Shown: piece by piece, positions 26,201 to 34,512 of the stretch
How positions within the stretch are numbered: position 1 is the stretch's first letter
Layout of the letters: each line of letters begins with the position of its first letter
Program-made: the position numbers and the translations under genes
The notes under the pieces: model-generated
Told to the model about the DNA's origin: nothing
The model's database searches: none
What the model saw: only the letters and a program-made list of their open reading frames with translations
From: JAGOTP01 sp964582475
Lineage (GTDB): Bacteria > Patescibacteriota > Patescibacteriia > 2-12-FULL-60-25
DNA: 64,000 nt
Direction: 5' to 3'
Assembly: GCA_964582475.1 (NCBI GenBank)
Contig: CAZOQS010000002.1
Coordinates: forward strand, 124,001-188,000

Positions 26201-26857
26201 ATCATCCGCATGCAGGTAGTGGACGTCCTTGGTTGCGACAATCGGCGTATTCGTTTCTTTCGACAGCTGGATCAAAAACTCATTGATCTCTGACTGCGTT
26301 GGCGACTCTGGGTGATGCACGAGCTCCAGAAAGAAATTGCTCTCTCCCACGGCATCTTTATAGACCTGGATCAGCTCGCGCGCTTTCTCCAAGTCATGCG
26401 CCTGACAGGCTCGTGGGATGTCCCCTTTCATGCAACCGGATAACACGATCAACCCAGCGCCGTAGGTCTTCAAAATCTCTTTGTCGATACGTGGGACGTA
26501 GTAGAACCCTTCCAGATAGGAAATCGACACGAGCTTCAGGAGGTTCTGATAACCTTCGTTGGTTTCCGCGAGGATTGTGAGGTGCGAGGTTCGGTTGTCG
26601 ATCCCCGCGCGCTTGTCCGTATGCTTGTTGAGCGCGACTGCCACTTCTACCCCCAAAATTGGTTTGACGCCTGCTTTTTTGGCCGCCTCATAAAATTCAA
26701 TCACGCCGTACATGGCGGAATGATCCGTCAGCGCAATTGCGTCGTACCCTAGCCCTTTTGCATGTTCGACAATCTCGTCCACGTCGCCAATGGCGTCATG
26801 GAGGGAATACATCGAGTGCGTATGCAGGTGAACGAAGGGAGAGGGCATGTGAGCCAT
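23300..26857 (-). CDS. dnaE: DNA polymerase III alpha subunit
   Basis: The replicative DNA polymerase. The PHP domain opens with FVHLHTHSMYSLHDA. The polymerase core carries GPGRGSAAGSVVAYAL and the catalytic PDIDTDFDD, then YQEQVMQVSKDMAGF, YGFNKSHAACYA, the tandem HhH region and an OB-fold (GDIEVVVFPRTYKE). At 1185 residues the length is normal for DnaE1, and no intein is seen. I chose ATG 26857; the frame stays open to 27016, but that basic extension crosses the terminator of the upstream gene and is not family-like. An ATG at 26848 is an alternative. Confidence 0.96.
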   Translation of the reverse strand: MAHMPSPFVHLHTHSMYSLHDAIGDVDEIVEHAKGLGYDAIALTDHSAMYGVIEFYEAAKKAGVKPILGVEVAVALNKHTDKRAGIDNRTSHLTILAETNEGYQNLLKLVSISYLEGFYYVPRIDKEILKTYGAGLIVLSGCMKGDIPRACQAHDLEKARELIQVYKDAVGESNFFLELVHHPESPTQSEINEFLIQLSKETNTPIVATKDVHYLHADDREAQDVLVCIHDGKLLSDQNRPSSSTMDLSMSSPEEMVEAFKDHPEAIENTRKIADRCNVEIILGKNHLPEFDVPAGETDNSYLRQLCDTGLIERYPDPEKRKEAQERLEFELSTIQRMGFAAYFLIVQDYIVWAKSHGVIVGPGRGSAAGSVVAYALKITNLDPLRYGLLFERFLNPDRISMPDIDTDFDDVKRVDVIKYVTEKYGLDRVAGIITFGTMAARAAVRDVGRVLGLPYADVDRISKVIPPPVQGKHIPLETSIKEAPELRGMYEADPRVKRLIDLAIKLEGTTRHASQHACGIVISPEPLANFSPLQKAQGGDVDRVVQYAGHSTEAIGLLKMDFLGLSNLSIIRDCLTIVEAVYGDVLNVDDIPLDDAKTFELLGRGDTTGVFQLESEGMKKYIRELKPTIIEDIIAMVALYRPGPMQFIESFIARKHGREKIRYMHPLTESALRNTYGIPVYQEQVMQVSKDMAGFTPGEADTLRKAMGKKIAKLMAELKVKFIDGSVKNGVEHDTAAAIFQQFEEFAAYGFNKSHAACYAMIAYQTAYLKSRYPDAFMAALLNSDCQNIDRITIEVEECRRMGMPVLAPDVNESFARFAVVKGQNTLRFGLLAIKGLGEDAADYVIQERKASGPYKDLMDFVRRMNHKSFNRRSLEVFIRSGALDRFGDRNQLYFNIETILEYHRRHAQESSSGQFNLFSMTENAVEEGLQLRPAPPAVQRECLKWEKELLGLYLSAHPFEEYSARLSHFCTPIGQVPQKGIEMKRHKEKSIRVAGLVTIAKKIATKANEPMVFMRLEDLSGDIEVVVFPRTYKEKPEVWEAEKILVVSGRVQEKDGEWKILAETAYEVTPDNIDMIEESTRGGVPSIVEEQSDALKKDLANSGLRNKPIQAVTLTLRAQLPETILLTLRSVLDKYPGQYNVYFLIENPGGKQKILSSYRIAFNDLIAKEVEGILGADTVRAEV

Positions 26858-26860
26858 GCG

Positions 26861-26889
26861 ATAGTAACCGCCCGGGATGCGTCGGGCAA
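26861..26889 (-). promoter_or_regulatory. Promoter of dnaE
   Basis: On the - strand: TTGCCC (26889-26884), 17-nt spacer, TACTAT (26866-26861), ending 3 nt before ATG 26857 and 12 nt before ATG 26848. It follows directly after a terminator. Confidence 0.5.
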
Positions 26890-26894
26890 TGGAC

Positions 26895-26923
26895 GAAAAA
26901 AGCCCGGAAAACCGGACTTTTTC
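26895..26923 (-). terminator. Terminator hairpin of the 107-aa membrane protein gene
   Basis: The stem AAAAAG-T-CCGG / CCGG-G-CTTTTTT with a TTTT loop on the - strand lies between the upstream gene's stop (26943) and the dnaE promoter. Confidence 0.8.
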
Positions 26924-26942
26924 TCTAGGCGAATCTACAGAC

Positions 26943-27266
26943 CTACTCCTCGTCTTCGTCGTCCGTTTCCTGCGCCTTTTTCTTGCTCTTTTTCGACCCT
27001 GAGGCACGATCGCCAATCAGCGAGAGAAGTTTTCTCCCTCCCTCAGACACAAGGGCGGCGTAGCCTGAGAGGCTCGTGAAGCGTTCGACCAGCGTTTCAA
27101 CCATCTCTTCAACCGCAGAGATCTTTTCCCGTGTCGTGGCCACAATCTCATCTGCTTGGCGTAAGACACTGAGCAAGCGATAGAGCACCAAGCACAGAAA
27201 AATCGTGATCGCGACGAGACAAATGCTCGCGACGATATACCAAATATCTTGAGGGGTAAGGTACAT
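26943..27266 (-). CDS. Single-span membrane protein with coiled coil
   Basis: A 107-residue protein with an N-terminal hydrophobic helix (about residues 9-32), then a heptad-like helix (about 35-70: ADEIVATTREKISAVEEMVETLVERF) and a Lys-rich then acidic tail ending TDDEDEE. The layout resembles DUF948-type small membrane proteins. It is followed by a terminator and then dnaE. Function unknown. Confidence 0.65.
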   Translation of the reverse strand: MYLTPQDIWYIVASICLVAITIFLCLVLYRLLSVLRQADEIVATTREKISAVEEMVETLVERFTSLSGYAALVSEGGRKLLSLIGDRASGSKKSKKKAQETDDEDEE

Positions 27267-27310
27267 AGGGATTACGAGCAGTATACAAATAATTCCGTAC
27301 GTCGTCGATC

Positions 27311-27670
27311 TCAGCCCTGCGACAGGCGATACCGACCTTGGCCAATGCGTTCGGTCGAGCCCCGTTTATGCGTCAGATAGACGAGCGAAGCCGTGACCGC
27401 ATATTGCGTCAGTTTCATTTCAGGATGGGCAGCACTCGCCTTCACGAATACCTCACGCGTCGTCAGGCCTTCTGGGTGAGCGCCTAACGCCTCTTCCACA
27501 AACGTATGAGTAGTGGGAATGATAGGCCGTTCTTTCTTTAGAGGAACTTCTGGCACTCGCAAGCCCTGAGGTGTTGGGTTCAAGAGCTCTTCCAGCTCTC
27601 GATCAATCTCACGTCTCTGTCGAAGGAGCTCTTCTATGAGCAATAAACGTTTCCGCGTTTCTTCTGTCAT
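27311..27670 (-). CDS. Winged-helix-like small protein
   Basis: A 119-residue protein. Residues 1-30 form a charged helix (RKRLLLIEELLRQRREIDRELEEL). After a proline-rich linker, residues 55-119 read HPEGLTTREVFVKASAAHP and ASLVYLTHKRGSTERIGQGRYRL, a helix-turn-helix followed by a beta-wing-like hairpin. A DNA-binding role is an inference. TATACT at 27679-27684 (- strand) lies 8 nt before the ATG, so the mRNA is probably leaderless. Confidence 0.6.
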   Translation of the reverse strand: MTEETRKRLLLIEELLRQRREIDRELEELLNPTPQGLRVPEVPLKKERPIIPTTHTFVEEALGAHPEGLTTREVFVKASAAHPEMKLTQYAVTASLVYLTHKRGSTERIGQGRYRLSQG

Positions 27671-27678
27671 ACATTCTT

Positions 27679-27684
27679 AGTATA
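27679..27684 (-). promoter_or_regulatory. -10 box 8 nt before the start codon
   Basis: TATACT on the - strand, then AAGAATGT, then ATG (27670). The same layout, TATACTAAG plus 5 nt plus ATG, precedes the DUF4349 gene at 49696. Confidence 0.55.
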
Positions 27685-27762
27685 TGTCTGAATGTGTGAC
27701 TTCACAATAATGGTAAGCGGTAGGGCATTCTGTGAATCTATGAACTTCGCTTTTCTCGTACG

Positions 27763-27790
27763 AAAAAGAGAGCTCAGAGGCTCTCTTTTT
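27763..27790. terminator. Terminator of pheT (bidirectional shape)
   Basis: AAAAAGAGAGC (27763-27773) pairs with GCTCTCTTTTT (27780-27790), loop 6 nt. It lies 15 nt after the pheT stop on the - strand. Confidence 0.85.
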
Positions 27791-27805
27791 ATTCTGCGAC
27801 ACATC

Positions 27806-30217
27806 CTAGCTACGGATACTGGCACCTAGATTTTTCTCTAAGGTATCCGTAATCGCTTTCACTTGTTTATCTACCTCTTCCGAAGACAACGTACGCGTCG
27901 CCTCTTGGAACGTCAGATGGAAGGCGAGCGATTTTTTCCCCTCCTCAACACCCTTCCCAACGTAGGTATCAAACCATTCAACTTGAGTTGGCAGCGTCGC
28001 TACTTGTTTCACGGCTTGGGTTACTTGTTCAACCGTCACCGCTCGGTCAACGACGATCGCGATATCGCGCTTCGAAGCTGGGAAGGCTGGGATCGTGGTG
28101 TAGGCAATCGTTGAACGGAGAGCGGACTGGAGCAAGCCGAGATCAAGCTCGCAGACTCCCAAGCGCTGGTTCAGTTTCCAAGTAAGCGCCATCTCTGGAT
28201 GGAGCTCCCCAGCGCGACCGATCTCTTTTCCGCCGACGCTGATACGCACAGACCGACCAGGATGCCACTGGCCACGCACATCCGTCTCAAGACGACTCCA
28301 TTCCACCGTCTGTACTCCAAAACGTTCTAAGAGCAGCTCAGCCACCCCCTTTGCCCGCTTCCACGCCTGATCATCGTCACTAAAGGTGACGACTAGGGTT
28401 GGGCGTTCGTCAGGCAAAGTCGTCCCCTGCTTCACGAAGACATTCGCGAGTTCAAAATACACCTGATCCGAGACACGCTCCTGGTTGTCCGCGACCGCCT
28501 GCAACACACCCGGAAGCAAACTTGGACGCATGTATTCCTGATCAGCCGCCAAGGGATTCTGAAGATGCAAGGCTTCGTCTGTTGCATAGCCCGTCTTTTT
28601 TAACTGATCTGCCGAAACGAAGGCGTAGCTATAAACTTCGGTTGCACCGGCTCCTTGGAGAATTGCCCGACAGCGATCTTCGACTTCTAGAATCGTATCT
28701 GAAGGACGGCCGGAAATCCCCGCTGGAAAAATGGACGGGAGTTTGGCGTAGCCGTGCACACGCGCGATCTCTTCAACCAAGTCACGACCATCTTCGATAT
28801 CGTGATCACGCCACCAAGGGACAGCTGCCGTAAGCAACTCCTCCTTCACGCGTACGCCGAACCCAAGACGTTCCAAGGTTCCGACCATCTCCTCTGTTGG
28901 AAGATCGACGCCGATCAATGAACGCGCTTGCTTCAACGAGATCGAATACGCTTCTTCTTTGTAGTCCTCTGTTTGGGAATCAAAGACCTGACTCGTGACG
29001 GTTCCACCAGCCAAGGTCAGACAGAGCTCAACCGCTCGGGCCAACGCTCCAGGGAGCGCTTCCGTCGACAAACCCTTCTCATAGAGAGATTGGGAATCTG
29101 AATAGAGCGTAAGGGCACGCGCCGTTCGACGAGTAGACACAGGATCAAAGCTCGCGGCCTCAAACACGATCGACGTCGTTTCAGCGGTCACACCTGTCGC
29201 CTCGCCTCCCATCACGCCCGCAACGGCGACCGGCTTGGTCGCGTCTGCAATCACGAGCATCCCTGGCTGAAGGGTATAATTTTTTCCATCCAAGGCCTGG
29301 ATCGTCTCCCCTGCCTTAGCCTCACGGATCCGAATCTGCTCACCTTCGAGCTTCGTCGCATCAAAGACATGAAGTGGCTGACCGAGCTCAAGCAGAACGT
29401 AATTCGTAATATCCACGAGCGTGCTAATCGGACGCACACCGGCGGAGAGCAAGCGCTCCTTCATCCACCAGGGTGAAGAACCATTCGTAACGCCCTCAAG
29501 CCGCACGCCCATGTAGCGTCGGCAGCGCTGTGTATCCTCGACTTTGATGTCCAGTGGCTTCGCGGTGGCGCTTGGTACGATCGGTTGCGACTTCACCCCT
29601 TTAAATGGAAGCTCCAGAATCGCACTTGCTTCACGCGCCAGACCAACCAAACACATCGCATCCGGACGGTTGGTCGTGACTTCAATGTCCATGACAACGT
29701 CTCCGTTATATTTGAGGACGTCCGTCAGTGGCTGGCCCGGGACAAGCGTTTCCCCCACAAAGGCGACGCCCAAATCCAAAATTTCACGCTCATCCTTTTT
29801 CGGGAAGGCCTCGGTCAACCCAACTTCATCCGCCGCACAAACCATACCGTGACTCTCAATACCGCGGATCTTCGTGAGCTCCATCGTGACAAGCTCCCCT
29901 TCTCCGTGCCAACGCACGCGCGCACCAAGTAGGGCGACAGGCACGAACTGGCCTTCAGCGACGTTCGATCCGCCACACACGATATTCAATGGAGCTTCTG
30001 CACCAACATCCACGGACAACACGCGCAACCGGTCTGCCTGTGGGTGCGGCTCTACCTTCACAATTTTTCCTACCACAATTTTCTCGAAATTTGCCTCTCG
30101 AGGAATGATCTTTTCGACAGCTGGTCCGGACAACGAGATCCGTGCCGCGAAGGCTTCGGGGGTCAGGTCGGAAGTGACGTAATCGCGCAACCAGTTGTAA
30201 GAAGTGAGCAGGTTCAT
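27806..30217 (-). CDS. pheT: Phenylalanyl-tRNA synthetase beta subunit
   Basis: The large subunit of PheRS. The N-terminal EMAP-like tRNA-binding domain (VGKIVKVEPHPQADRLRVLSV) precedes the B3/B4 editing domains (RCRRYMGVRLEGV), B5 (SLIGVDLPTEEMVGTLERLGFGV) and the C-terminal anticodon-binding ferredoxin-like domain (FPASKRDIAIVVD). At 803 residues the length is standard. It starts 2 nt after the pheS stop, forming the pheS-pheT pair. Confidence 0.97.
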   Translation of the reverse strand: MNLLTSYNWLRDYVTSDLTPEAFAARISLSGPAVEKIIPREANFEKIVVGKIVKVEPHPQADRLRVLSVDVGAEAPLNIVCGGSNVAEGQFVPVALLGARVRWHGEGELVTMELTKIRGIESHGMVCAADEVGLTEAFPKKDEREILDLGVAFVGETLVPGQPLTDVLKYNGDVVMDIEVTTNRPDAMCLVGLAREASAILELPFKGVKSQPIVPSATAKPLDIKVEDTQRCRRYMGVRLEGVTNGSSPWWMKERLLSAGVRPISTLVDITNYVLLELGQPLHVFDATKLEGEQIRIREAKAGETIQALDGKNYTLQPGMLVIADATKPVAVAGVMGGEATGVTAETTSIVFEAASFDPVSTRRTARALTLYSDSQSLYEKGLSTEALPGALARAVELCLTLAGGTVTSQVFDSQTEDYKEEAYSISLKQARSLIGVDLPTEEMVGTLERLGFGVRVKEELLTAAVPWWRDHDIEDGRDLVEEIARVHGYAKLPSIFPAGISGRPSDTILEVEDRCRAILQGAGATEVYSYAFVSADQLKKTGYATDEALHLQNPLAADQEYMRPSLLPGVLQAVADNQERVSDQVYFELANVFVKQGTTLPDERPTLVVTFSDDDQAWKRAKGVAELLLERFGVQTVEWSRLETDVRGQWHPGRSVRISVGGKEIGRAGELHPEMALTWKLNQRLGVCELDLGLLQSALRSTIAYTTIPAFPASKRDIAIVVDRAVTVEQVTQAVKQVATLPTQVEWFDTYVGKGVEEGKKSLAFHLTFQEATRTLSSEEVDKQVKAITDTLEKNLGASIRS

Positions 30218-30219
30218 AG

Positions 30220-31308
30220 CTAGAATTGTTGCAAGAAGCGCACGTCGTTTTTATACATAATACGGAGGTCGTCGATCTGAAGCCCTTCTTTCATCGAGAA
30301 CGTTCGTTCAACGCCCCAGCCGAAGGCAAAGCCAGAATACTCGTTTGGATCGATTCCACCTGCACGTAAGACATTTGGATGAATCATTCCGGCGCCTCCC
30401 AACTCTACCCAACCGCGCTTACACAAGCGGCACTTTGTTCCACTCGTATCTTTTCCTGTTCCTCCGCATAAGCTGCACGAGATATCGACTTCAAAAGACG
30501 GTTCCGTAAAGCGGAAGTGATGTGGACGAAGACGCGCGCGACGGTCTGGTCCAAAAAAGGAACGGACGAAGTAGTCCATCGTGCCTGTGAGATGCGTGAT
30601 CGAAACCTCTTTATCAATCACCATGCCTTCGAACTGATGGAACATCGGTACGTGGGTCGCATCACTCTGACGACGATAGCACTTGGCGATGTTAATCAAA
30701 CGCACGGGGAATTCTCCCTGAGCGACGGCGCGCTTCATGACACGCGCTTGCCAGTTGGAGACGTGTGGCACAAGTACCATCTTCCCCTCTTCGGGTTTGT
30801 CACTCGAAGGAACATCTACAAAGAACGTCTCCCAGTCATCGCGGGCTGGGTGATCCTTCGGCATGTTGAGTGATTCAAAGGCGTACCAATCCCAATCGAT
30901 TTCCGAGTAGCGAACCGTCGAGAAACCTGCGCGCTCAAAGACCTGACGGATGTCGCGAATGGCTTGCGTCGTCAAATGTAGGTGTCCTTCCGGTGGACGA
31001 ACCCCTGGCTCTGTCACGTCAACGGTTTCATGGTTCAAGCGCTGTTTAATCTCAGCTGACGCAAACGATGTGCGTGCGTGCACAAAAATCTCTTCGATCT
31101 TGGTTTTGACATCATTCGCGAGCACGCCCAACTTTGGACGCTCTTCGGCAGCAACGTCCTTCAGCTCCTTCATGAGCTCGGCTAAGCGCCCTTTACGCCC
31201 TAAGACGTTCACTTCGAGCTCTTCCAGCGATTTGCTGGCACTCACCTTTTCCACTTCTTTGACCGTGTTGTTCAACAACTCGGTAATTTGGTCTTTCCAG
31301 GAAGTCAT
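30220..31308 (-). CDS. pheS: Phenylalanyl-tRNA synthetase alpha subunit
   Basis: The catalytic class II subunit of PheRS. A helical N-terminus (about residues 1-85) comes before the core with HPARDDWETFF, CYRRQSDATHVPMFHQFEG and GWGVERTFSMKEGL. An inserted CSLCGGTGKDTSGTKCRLC stretch has four cysteines in two CxxC pairs and probably binds zinc, as in some PheS lineages. The ATG at 31308 gives MTSWKDQITELL; an upstream in-frame ATG adds five unlikely residues. Confidence 0.96.
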   Translation of the reverse strand: MTSWKDQITELLNNTVKEVEKVSASKSLEELEVNVLGRKGRLAELMKELKDVAAEERPKLGVLANDVKTKIEEIFVHARTSFASAEIKQRLNHETVDVTEPGVRPPEGHLHLTTQAIRDIRQVFERAGFSTVRYSEIDWDWYAFESLNMPKDHPARDDWETFFVDVPSSDKPEEGKMVLVPHVSNWQARVMKRAVAQGEFPVRLINIAKCYRRQSDATHVPMFHQFEGMVIDKEVSITHLTGTMDYFVRSFFGPDRRARLRPHHFRFTEPSFEVDISCSLCGGTGKDTSGTKCRLCKRGWVELGGAGMIHPNVLRAGGIDPNEYSGFAFGWGVERTFSMKEGLQIDDLRIMYKNDVRFLQQF

Positions 31309-31344
31309 AGATGCAGAAAACACTACAGGCAGAGCCTATATCGA

Positions 31345-32499
31345 TCAAATAAGGTTTTTAATTCCGTTCCAAATCACACTTCCGTACTGACGAAGGTCAC
31401 GCACCGTTACGAACAATACCAAACCCATCAAGAAGAAGAACCCAACGCGATGGATGGCAGCTTCGAGCTTGAGTGAAGCCTTCTGGCGACGAACTGCTTC
31501 GATGATAAGGAAGAGGAAACGCCCTCCGTCCAGCGCGGGAATCGGCAAGAAGTTGATAACAGCGAGGTTTAAGGACAGAAGGGCTGCGAACTGGAGCAAT
31601 GGCCAAACACCTTGTTCAGCAATCTTTCCCGTCATCACCGCAATCCCAACCGGACCCGACACGTCTGACCCAACCGATTTCCCAACAACGATATTTTTAA
31701 TGAGATCGAAGAACCCGGTAAAAATCATCCCTGTATACCGAGCCGTTAACGCTGCTCCTTCTGGGATCGCCCGATACCAAGGGAAACGAATCGTCCCTGT
31801 ATCCGCCATCGCGACTCCCATCCCCTTGCGGCCAAGACTTTCAATGGGTTTTGGAGTGACTGCGACCGACGTCATCTCTCCTCCGCGACGAACCTCGACT
31901 TGGAGTGTGTCGTGCTGTTCAACCTGTTCTTTGATCACCGTCTGCGCCTGTTCCACATTGGTAATTTCGCGGCCATCGATTCGGACAAGATGATCTCCCA
32001 GGCGGATACTCGCTTCGGCCGCGGCCGAACCCGGCAGCACATTCACGAATTCAACCGCACGATCTACGACCTGTGCATGAGGGGGCAGACCCGTCAGGTC
32101 CCCTCGGATTCCGACGATCAATCCCGCCGTCAAAATGAGACAGGCGAGCAACCAGTTCATCACCACTCCTCCGGCGAGAATAATGGCGCGGGCGTACTTG
32201 GGCTTGCTATTAAAGGAATCGTTATCCATCGCAACCCCCTCTTCGCCCTTCATCCGCACGAATCCGCCCAGTGGGAGCCAGTTAATCGACCAGATCGTAT
32301 TGGCATATTCTTTCGTGTCATTGCCAGCAACACGCTTCCAGCGGCCCTTGTCTTTCACAAACCCAATCGCGCGTGGCGGAAAACCCACTCCGAACTCTTC
32401 GGCTTTTACCCCAAAAAAACGAGCCGCCAAGAAATGACCAAGCTCGTGGATCAAGACCAGGGCCGAGAGAACAACTAAAAAGATGATCAAGGTTAACAT
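31345..32499 (-). CDS. rseP: Site-2 intramembrane metalloprotease RseP
   Basis: A 384-residue S2P protease. The zinc motif HELGH lies at residues 18-22 in the first membrane helix. One PDZ domain follows (VNVLPGSAAAEASIRLGDHLVRIDGREI). The C-terminal helices carry NFLPIPALDGGR, whose aspartate is the third metal ligand. It cleaves membrane-bound regulators or signal-peptide remnants; no anti-sigma substrate is nearby. A perfect TATACT (32507-32512, - strand) lies 7 nt before the ATG, so the transcript is probably leaderless. It precedes pheS with a 36-nt spacer. Confidence 0.94.
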   Translation of the reverse strand: MLTLIIFLVVLSALVLIHELGHFLAARFFGVKAEEFGVGFPPRAIGFVKDKGRWKRVAGNDTKEYANTIWSINWLPLGGFVRMKGEEGVAMDNDSFNSKPKYARAIILAGGVVMNWLLACLILTAGLIVGIRGDLTGLPPHAQVVDRAVEFVNVLPGSAAAEASIRLGDHLVRIDGREITNVEQAQTVIKEQVEQHDTLQVEVRRGGEMTSVAVTPKPIESLGRKGMGVAMADTGTIRFPWYRAIPEGAALTARYTGMIFTGFFDLIKNIVVGKSVGSDVSGPVGIAVMTGKIAEQGVWPLLQFAALLSLNLAVINFLPIPALDGGRFLFLIIEAVRRQKASLKLEAAIHRVGFFFLMGLVLFVTVRDLRQYGSVIWNGIKNLI

Positions 32500-32506
32500 G
32501 GAGTTC

Positions 32507-32512
32507 AGTATA
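32507..32512 (-). promoter_or_regulatory. -10 box 7 nt before the rseP start
   Basis: TATACT on the - strand, then GAACTCC, then ATG (32499). A leaderless-type start. Confidence 0.55.
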
Positions 32513-32523
32513 AAGGATTTTCT

Positions 32524-33234
32524 TTAGACGAGCGATTTTGCCCGAAGGAGGGCTACTCCAGCGATGCAGGCGGTTTCTGCCCGGAGAACCTGGGCAGAGA
32601 GCTGAAAGGAGGTGTACCCCGCCTCAAGCGCCTGATGTTCTTCGACTTCCGTCCAACCGCCTTCCGGGCCTACAAACAGCGCAATAGACGTTATCTCTTT
32701 CTTTTCAGGACTCTTTTTCTCTTCCGAGCGGAGAAGCGTACTAAAAAACGTCTTTTGTGCCCGGTTCTCGGCCAACGCCTCTTTAAAAGAGATGGGCGCT
32801 TGAAACTCCGGCAGCCATAAACGACCCGATTGCTCGGTTGCCTCCTTCAGAATCCGCGCAGTCCGTTCTAAGTGAAAGCCGTCTCGAACCGTACGATCAC
32901 AGAGAATTGGCTGAAAGCATGAAACTCCGAGCTCTGTCCCCTTCTGTAAAACAAGCTCCGTCAGATCACGCTTGAGAGGGGAAAAATACAGCGTCAGTGT
33001 TGGCTGTTCTGGTTCTTTGGAAGTGGTGTGCGACGTTACTTCAACAACAGCTTCTGTTCGAGAACAGCTGGTCAACGCTCCCATCACTTCCTTTCCTTTT
33101 CCATTGATGAGTGCAACTTGTTCACCCCCCGTATACCGCAAAACACGACTCCACTGATGGAGAAGGTCGGCGTCGGTGATCATGATCGTTTCCCCTTCGA
33201 ACGATTGATCTACGAAGAAACGGTGGAGTCGCAT
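32524..33234 (-). CDS. rsmE: 16S rRNA m3U1498 methyltransferase RsmE
   Basis: A 236-residue SPOUT-class methyltransferase. The N-terminal PUA-like part starts MRLHRFFVDQSFEGETI and includes HQWSRVLRYTGGEQV. The C-terminal SPOUT knot includes KGTELGVSCFQPILCDRTV, ATEQSGRLWLPE, LFVGPEGGWTEVEEH and LSAQVLRAETACIAGVALL. These match RsmE closely. It modifies U1498 of 16S rRNA in the 30S subunit. It follows the 191-aa gene by 3 nt on the same strand. Confidence 0.95.
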   Translation of the reverse strand: MRLHRFFVDQSFEGETIMITDADLLHQWSRVLRYTGGEQVALINGKGKEVMGALTSCSRTEAVVEVTSHTTSKEPEQPTLTLYFSPLKRDLTELVLQKGTELGVSCFQPILCDRTVRDGFHLERTARILKEATEQSGRLWLPEFQAPISFKEALAENRAQKTFFSTLLRSEEKKSPEKKEITSIALFVGPEGGWTEVEEHQALEAGYTSFQLSAQVLRAETACIAGVALLRAKSLV

Positions 33235-33237
33235 AGC

Positions 33238-33813
33238 TTATTCTTCTTTGGCGCACTGTTCGAACACGGGCCTGATCACACGCTCTGAGGTCTGGCTCGC
33301 TGACTGCAAAAACCGACGGATATCTGGACGTGAACCAAAACTACTTCGTTCATTCGTTATACGCTCCTGAAAGTGCCGTACCTGGTCTAATGCCTGTACA
33401 CAGCCTGCTCGCTTAGTGGTTGCGAGTGCATCCCCTAACCCGCTTGGGGGGATTTTCGCTTCGGCGATTCCGTATTTATCAAAAAGGGCGTTCAGATCGA
33501 CCGTTTGGCGTTGTTCAATCCGCCAGGCAGTGGAGAAGGGCGGGACAGTTGGACCAAAGCGCTCAGCCAACAATCTCAAGACCGTCTCCAAACGCTGCTG
33601 TTCCAAGCTCAGCTCGATGAGCGTAATACGCTCCTGTTCTTGAAGGACATCAATCGGATAGGTTACTGACCCGGTTAAACATTCCTCAAGCAGACACGTG
33701 TCCGCCTTCACCGACGGAGGGGGTGAAATGTGACGTTGATAGAAAAAACCGCCTACCGCGACGAGGGCGCCGCCGAGAACAAAGCTACTCAGATAGGCTA
33801 AAAATCGATTCAT
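33238..33813 (-). CDS. Hypothetical membrane-anchored protein
   Basis: A 191-residue protein with an N-terminal membrane segment (about residues 5-25) and an extracytoplasmic helical domain of about 160 residues with four cysteines (TCLLEECL, GCVQAL, FEQCAK). I recognise no family. I chose ATG 33813 because it begins directly at the membrane helix after TTTTCT; the frame stays open upstream into the neighbouring cassette's terminator. It precedes rsmE by 3 nt. Confidence 0.65.
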   Translation of the reverse strand: MNRFLAYLSSFVLGGALVAVGGFFYQRHISPPPSVKADTCLLEECLTGSVTYPIDVLQEQERITLIELSLEQQRLETVLRLLAERFGPTVPPFSTAWRIEQRQTVDLNALFDKYGIAEAKIPPSGLGDALATTKRAGCVQALDQVRHFQERITNERSSFGSRPDIRRFLQSASQTSERVIRPVFEQCAKEE

Positions 33814-33861
33814 AGAAAATGAGGGGAATTCACTGCGACAGAAGCGTAGCAAAAGGGCCTT

Positions 33862-33901
33862 AAAAACGGTAGCGGGGGCCCAGCTGAGCAGCAGGACCCC
33901 C
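33862..33901 (-). terminator. Terminator of GC-rich cassette B
   Basis: On the - strand, GGGGGTCC pairs with GGGCCCCC (apart from one internal mismatch), followed by GCTACCGTTTTT. It starts 25 nt after the cassette gene's stop. Confidence 0.75.
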
Positions 33902-33925
33902 TTCCGTTTCTCGCGCGAACGCAGT

Positions 33926-34396
33926 TCAGATTGCCTGGATAGCCTCCCAGAGCAGGGTCCAGGGCCAGACGCCCACAACCAACCGGGTGACGACGGTCGC
34001 CGTGGAGGCGATCATCAGGATCGTGGCGACCATAGCGAACCGCCGCATCTTCCGATTTCGGATCACCGCCTTGGCGGGCAGGTGGAGCGTCGGCCTCGCG
34101 CCACTAGCACGTGCCTGGAACTTCTCCGCCGTGAAATCCGGATCCTGGGCGCGGATATCCTGCGCCAACACGACGGAGTACGGCACGCCGTCGGGACCGA
34201 CGGCACCCGCCCTTCCCGACCCCGAGGTCGGTCCGAGCATGCGCTCGTCGCCATCGAGAACAGCGGCGAGCATGCCCGTGTCCTTCCCCGGCGGCTTACG
34301 AACGGGGGTAGTCGGCACGACAGCCGGTCGAACCTGACCGTTATCCGCTCCCACCTCATCTGCGACGGGAACTTCCTGACGTGAATCGTTGCTCAT
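33926..34396 (-). CDS. Hypothetical protein of GC-rich cassette B
   Basis: A 156-residue protein of unknown family. The first 115 residues are rich in Gly, Pro, Ala, Asp and Arg and look disordered. Residues 120-147 form one or two hydrophobic helices (FAMVATILMIASTATVV, then GVWPWTLLWEAI) after a basic RNRKMRR, so it is probably tail-anchored with the N-terminus in the cytoplasm. A strong AAGGAGGAAG Shine-Dalgarno lies 8 nt before the ATG, its own promoter lies at 34448-34476, and its own terminator follows. Codons end in G or C almost throughout, unlike neighbours. It looks horizontally acquired. Confidence 0.65.
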   Translation of the reverse strand: MSNDSRQEVPVADEVGADNGQVRPAVVPTTPVRKPPGKDTGMLAAVLDGDERMLGPTSGSGRAGAVGPDGVPYSVVLAQDIRAQDPDFTAEKFQARASGARPTLHLPAKAVIRNRKMRRFAMVATILMIASTATVVTRLVVGVWPWTLLWEAIQAI

Positions 34397-34444
34397 GGCG
34401 CGCTTCCTCCTTGTGGCGTCGCGTTGATTCGCGAGAAACGCCCC

Positions 34445-34476
34445 ATTGTATTACAATACAATACCGAAAAAATCAA
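34445..34476 (-). promoter_or_regulatory. Promoter with palindromic operator, cassette B
   Basis: On the - strand TTGATT (34476-34471), 17-nt spacer, TAATAC (34453-34448). The -10 lies within an inverted repeat, ATTGTATT-AC-AATACAAT (34445-34462, + strand), with 8-bp perfect arms and a 2-bp centre, a likely repressor site. Confidence 0.55.
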
Positions 34477-34512
34477 GTTCGCGAGGAAATATGTCTTTTA
34501 TGTCTATTTTCT

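Noticed and set aside
26858..27016. Basic N-terminal extension of DnaE
   Set aside because: It crosses the upstream gene's terminator and the dnaE promoter; the PHP domain begins normally at 26857.
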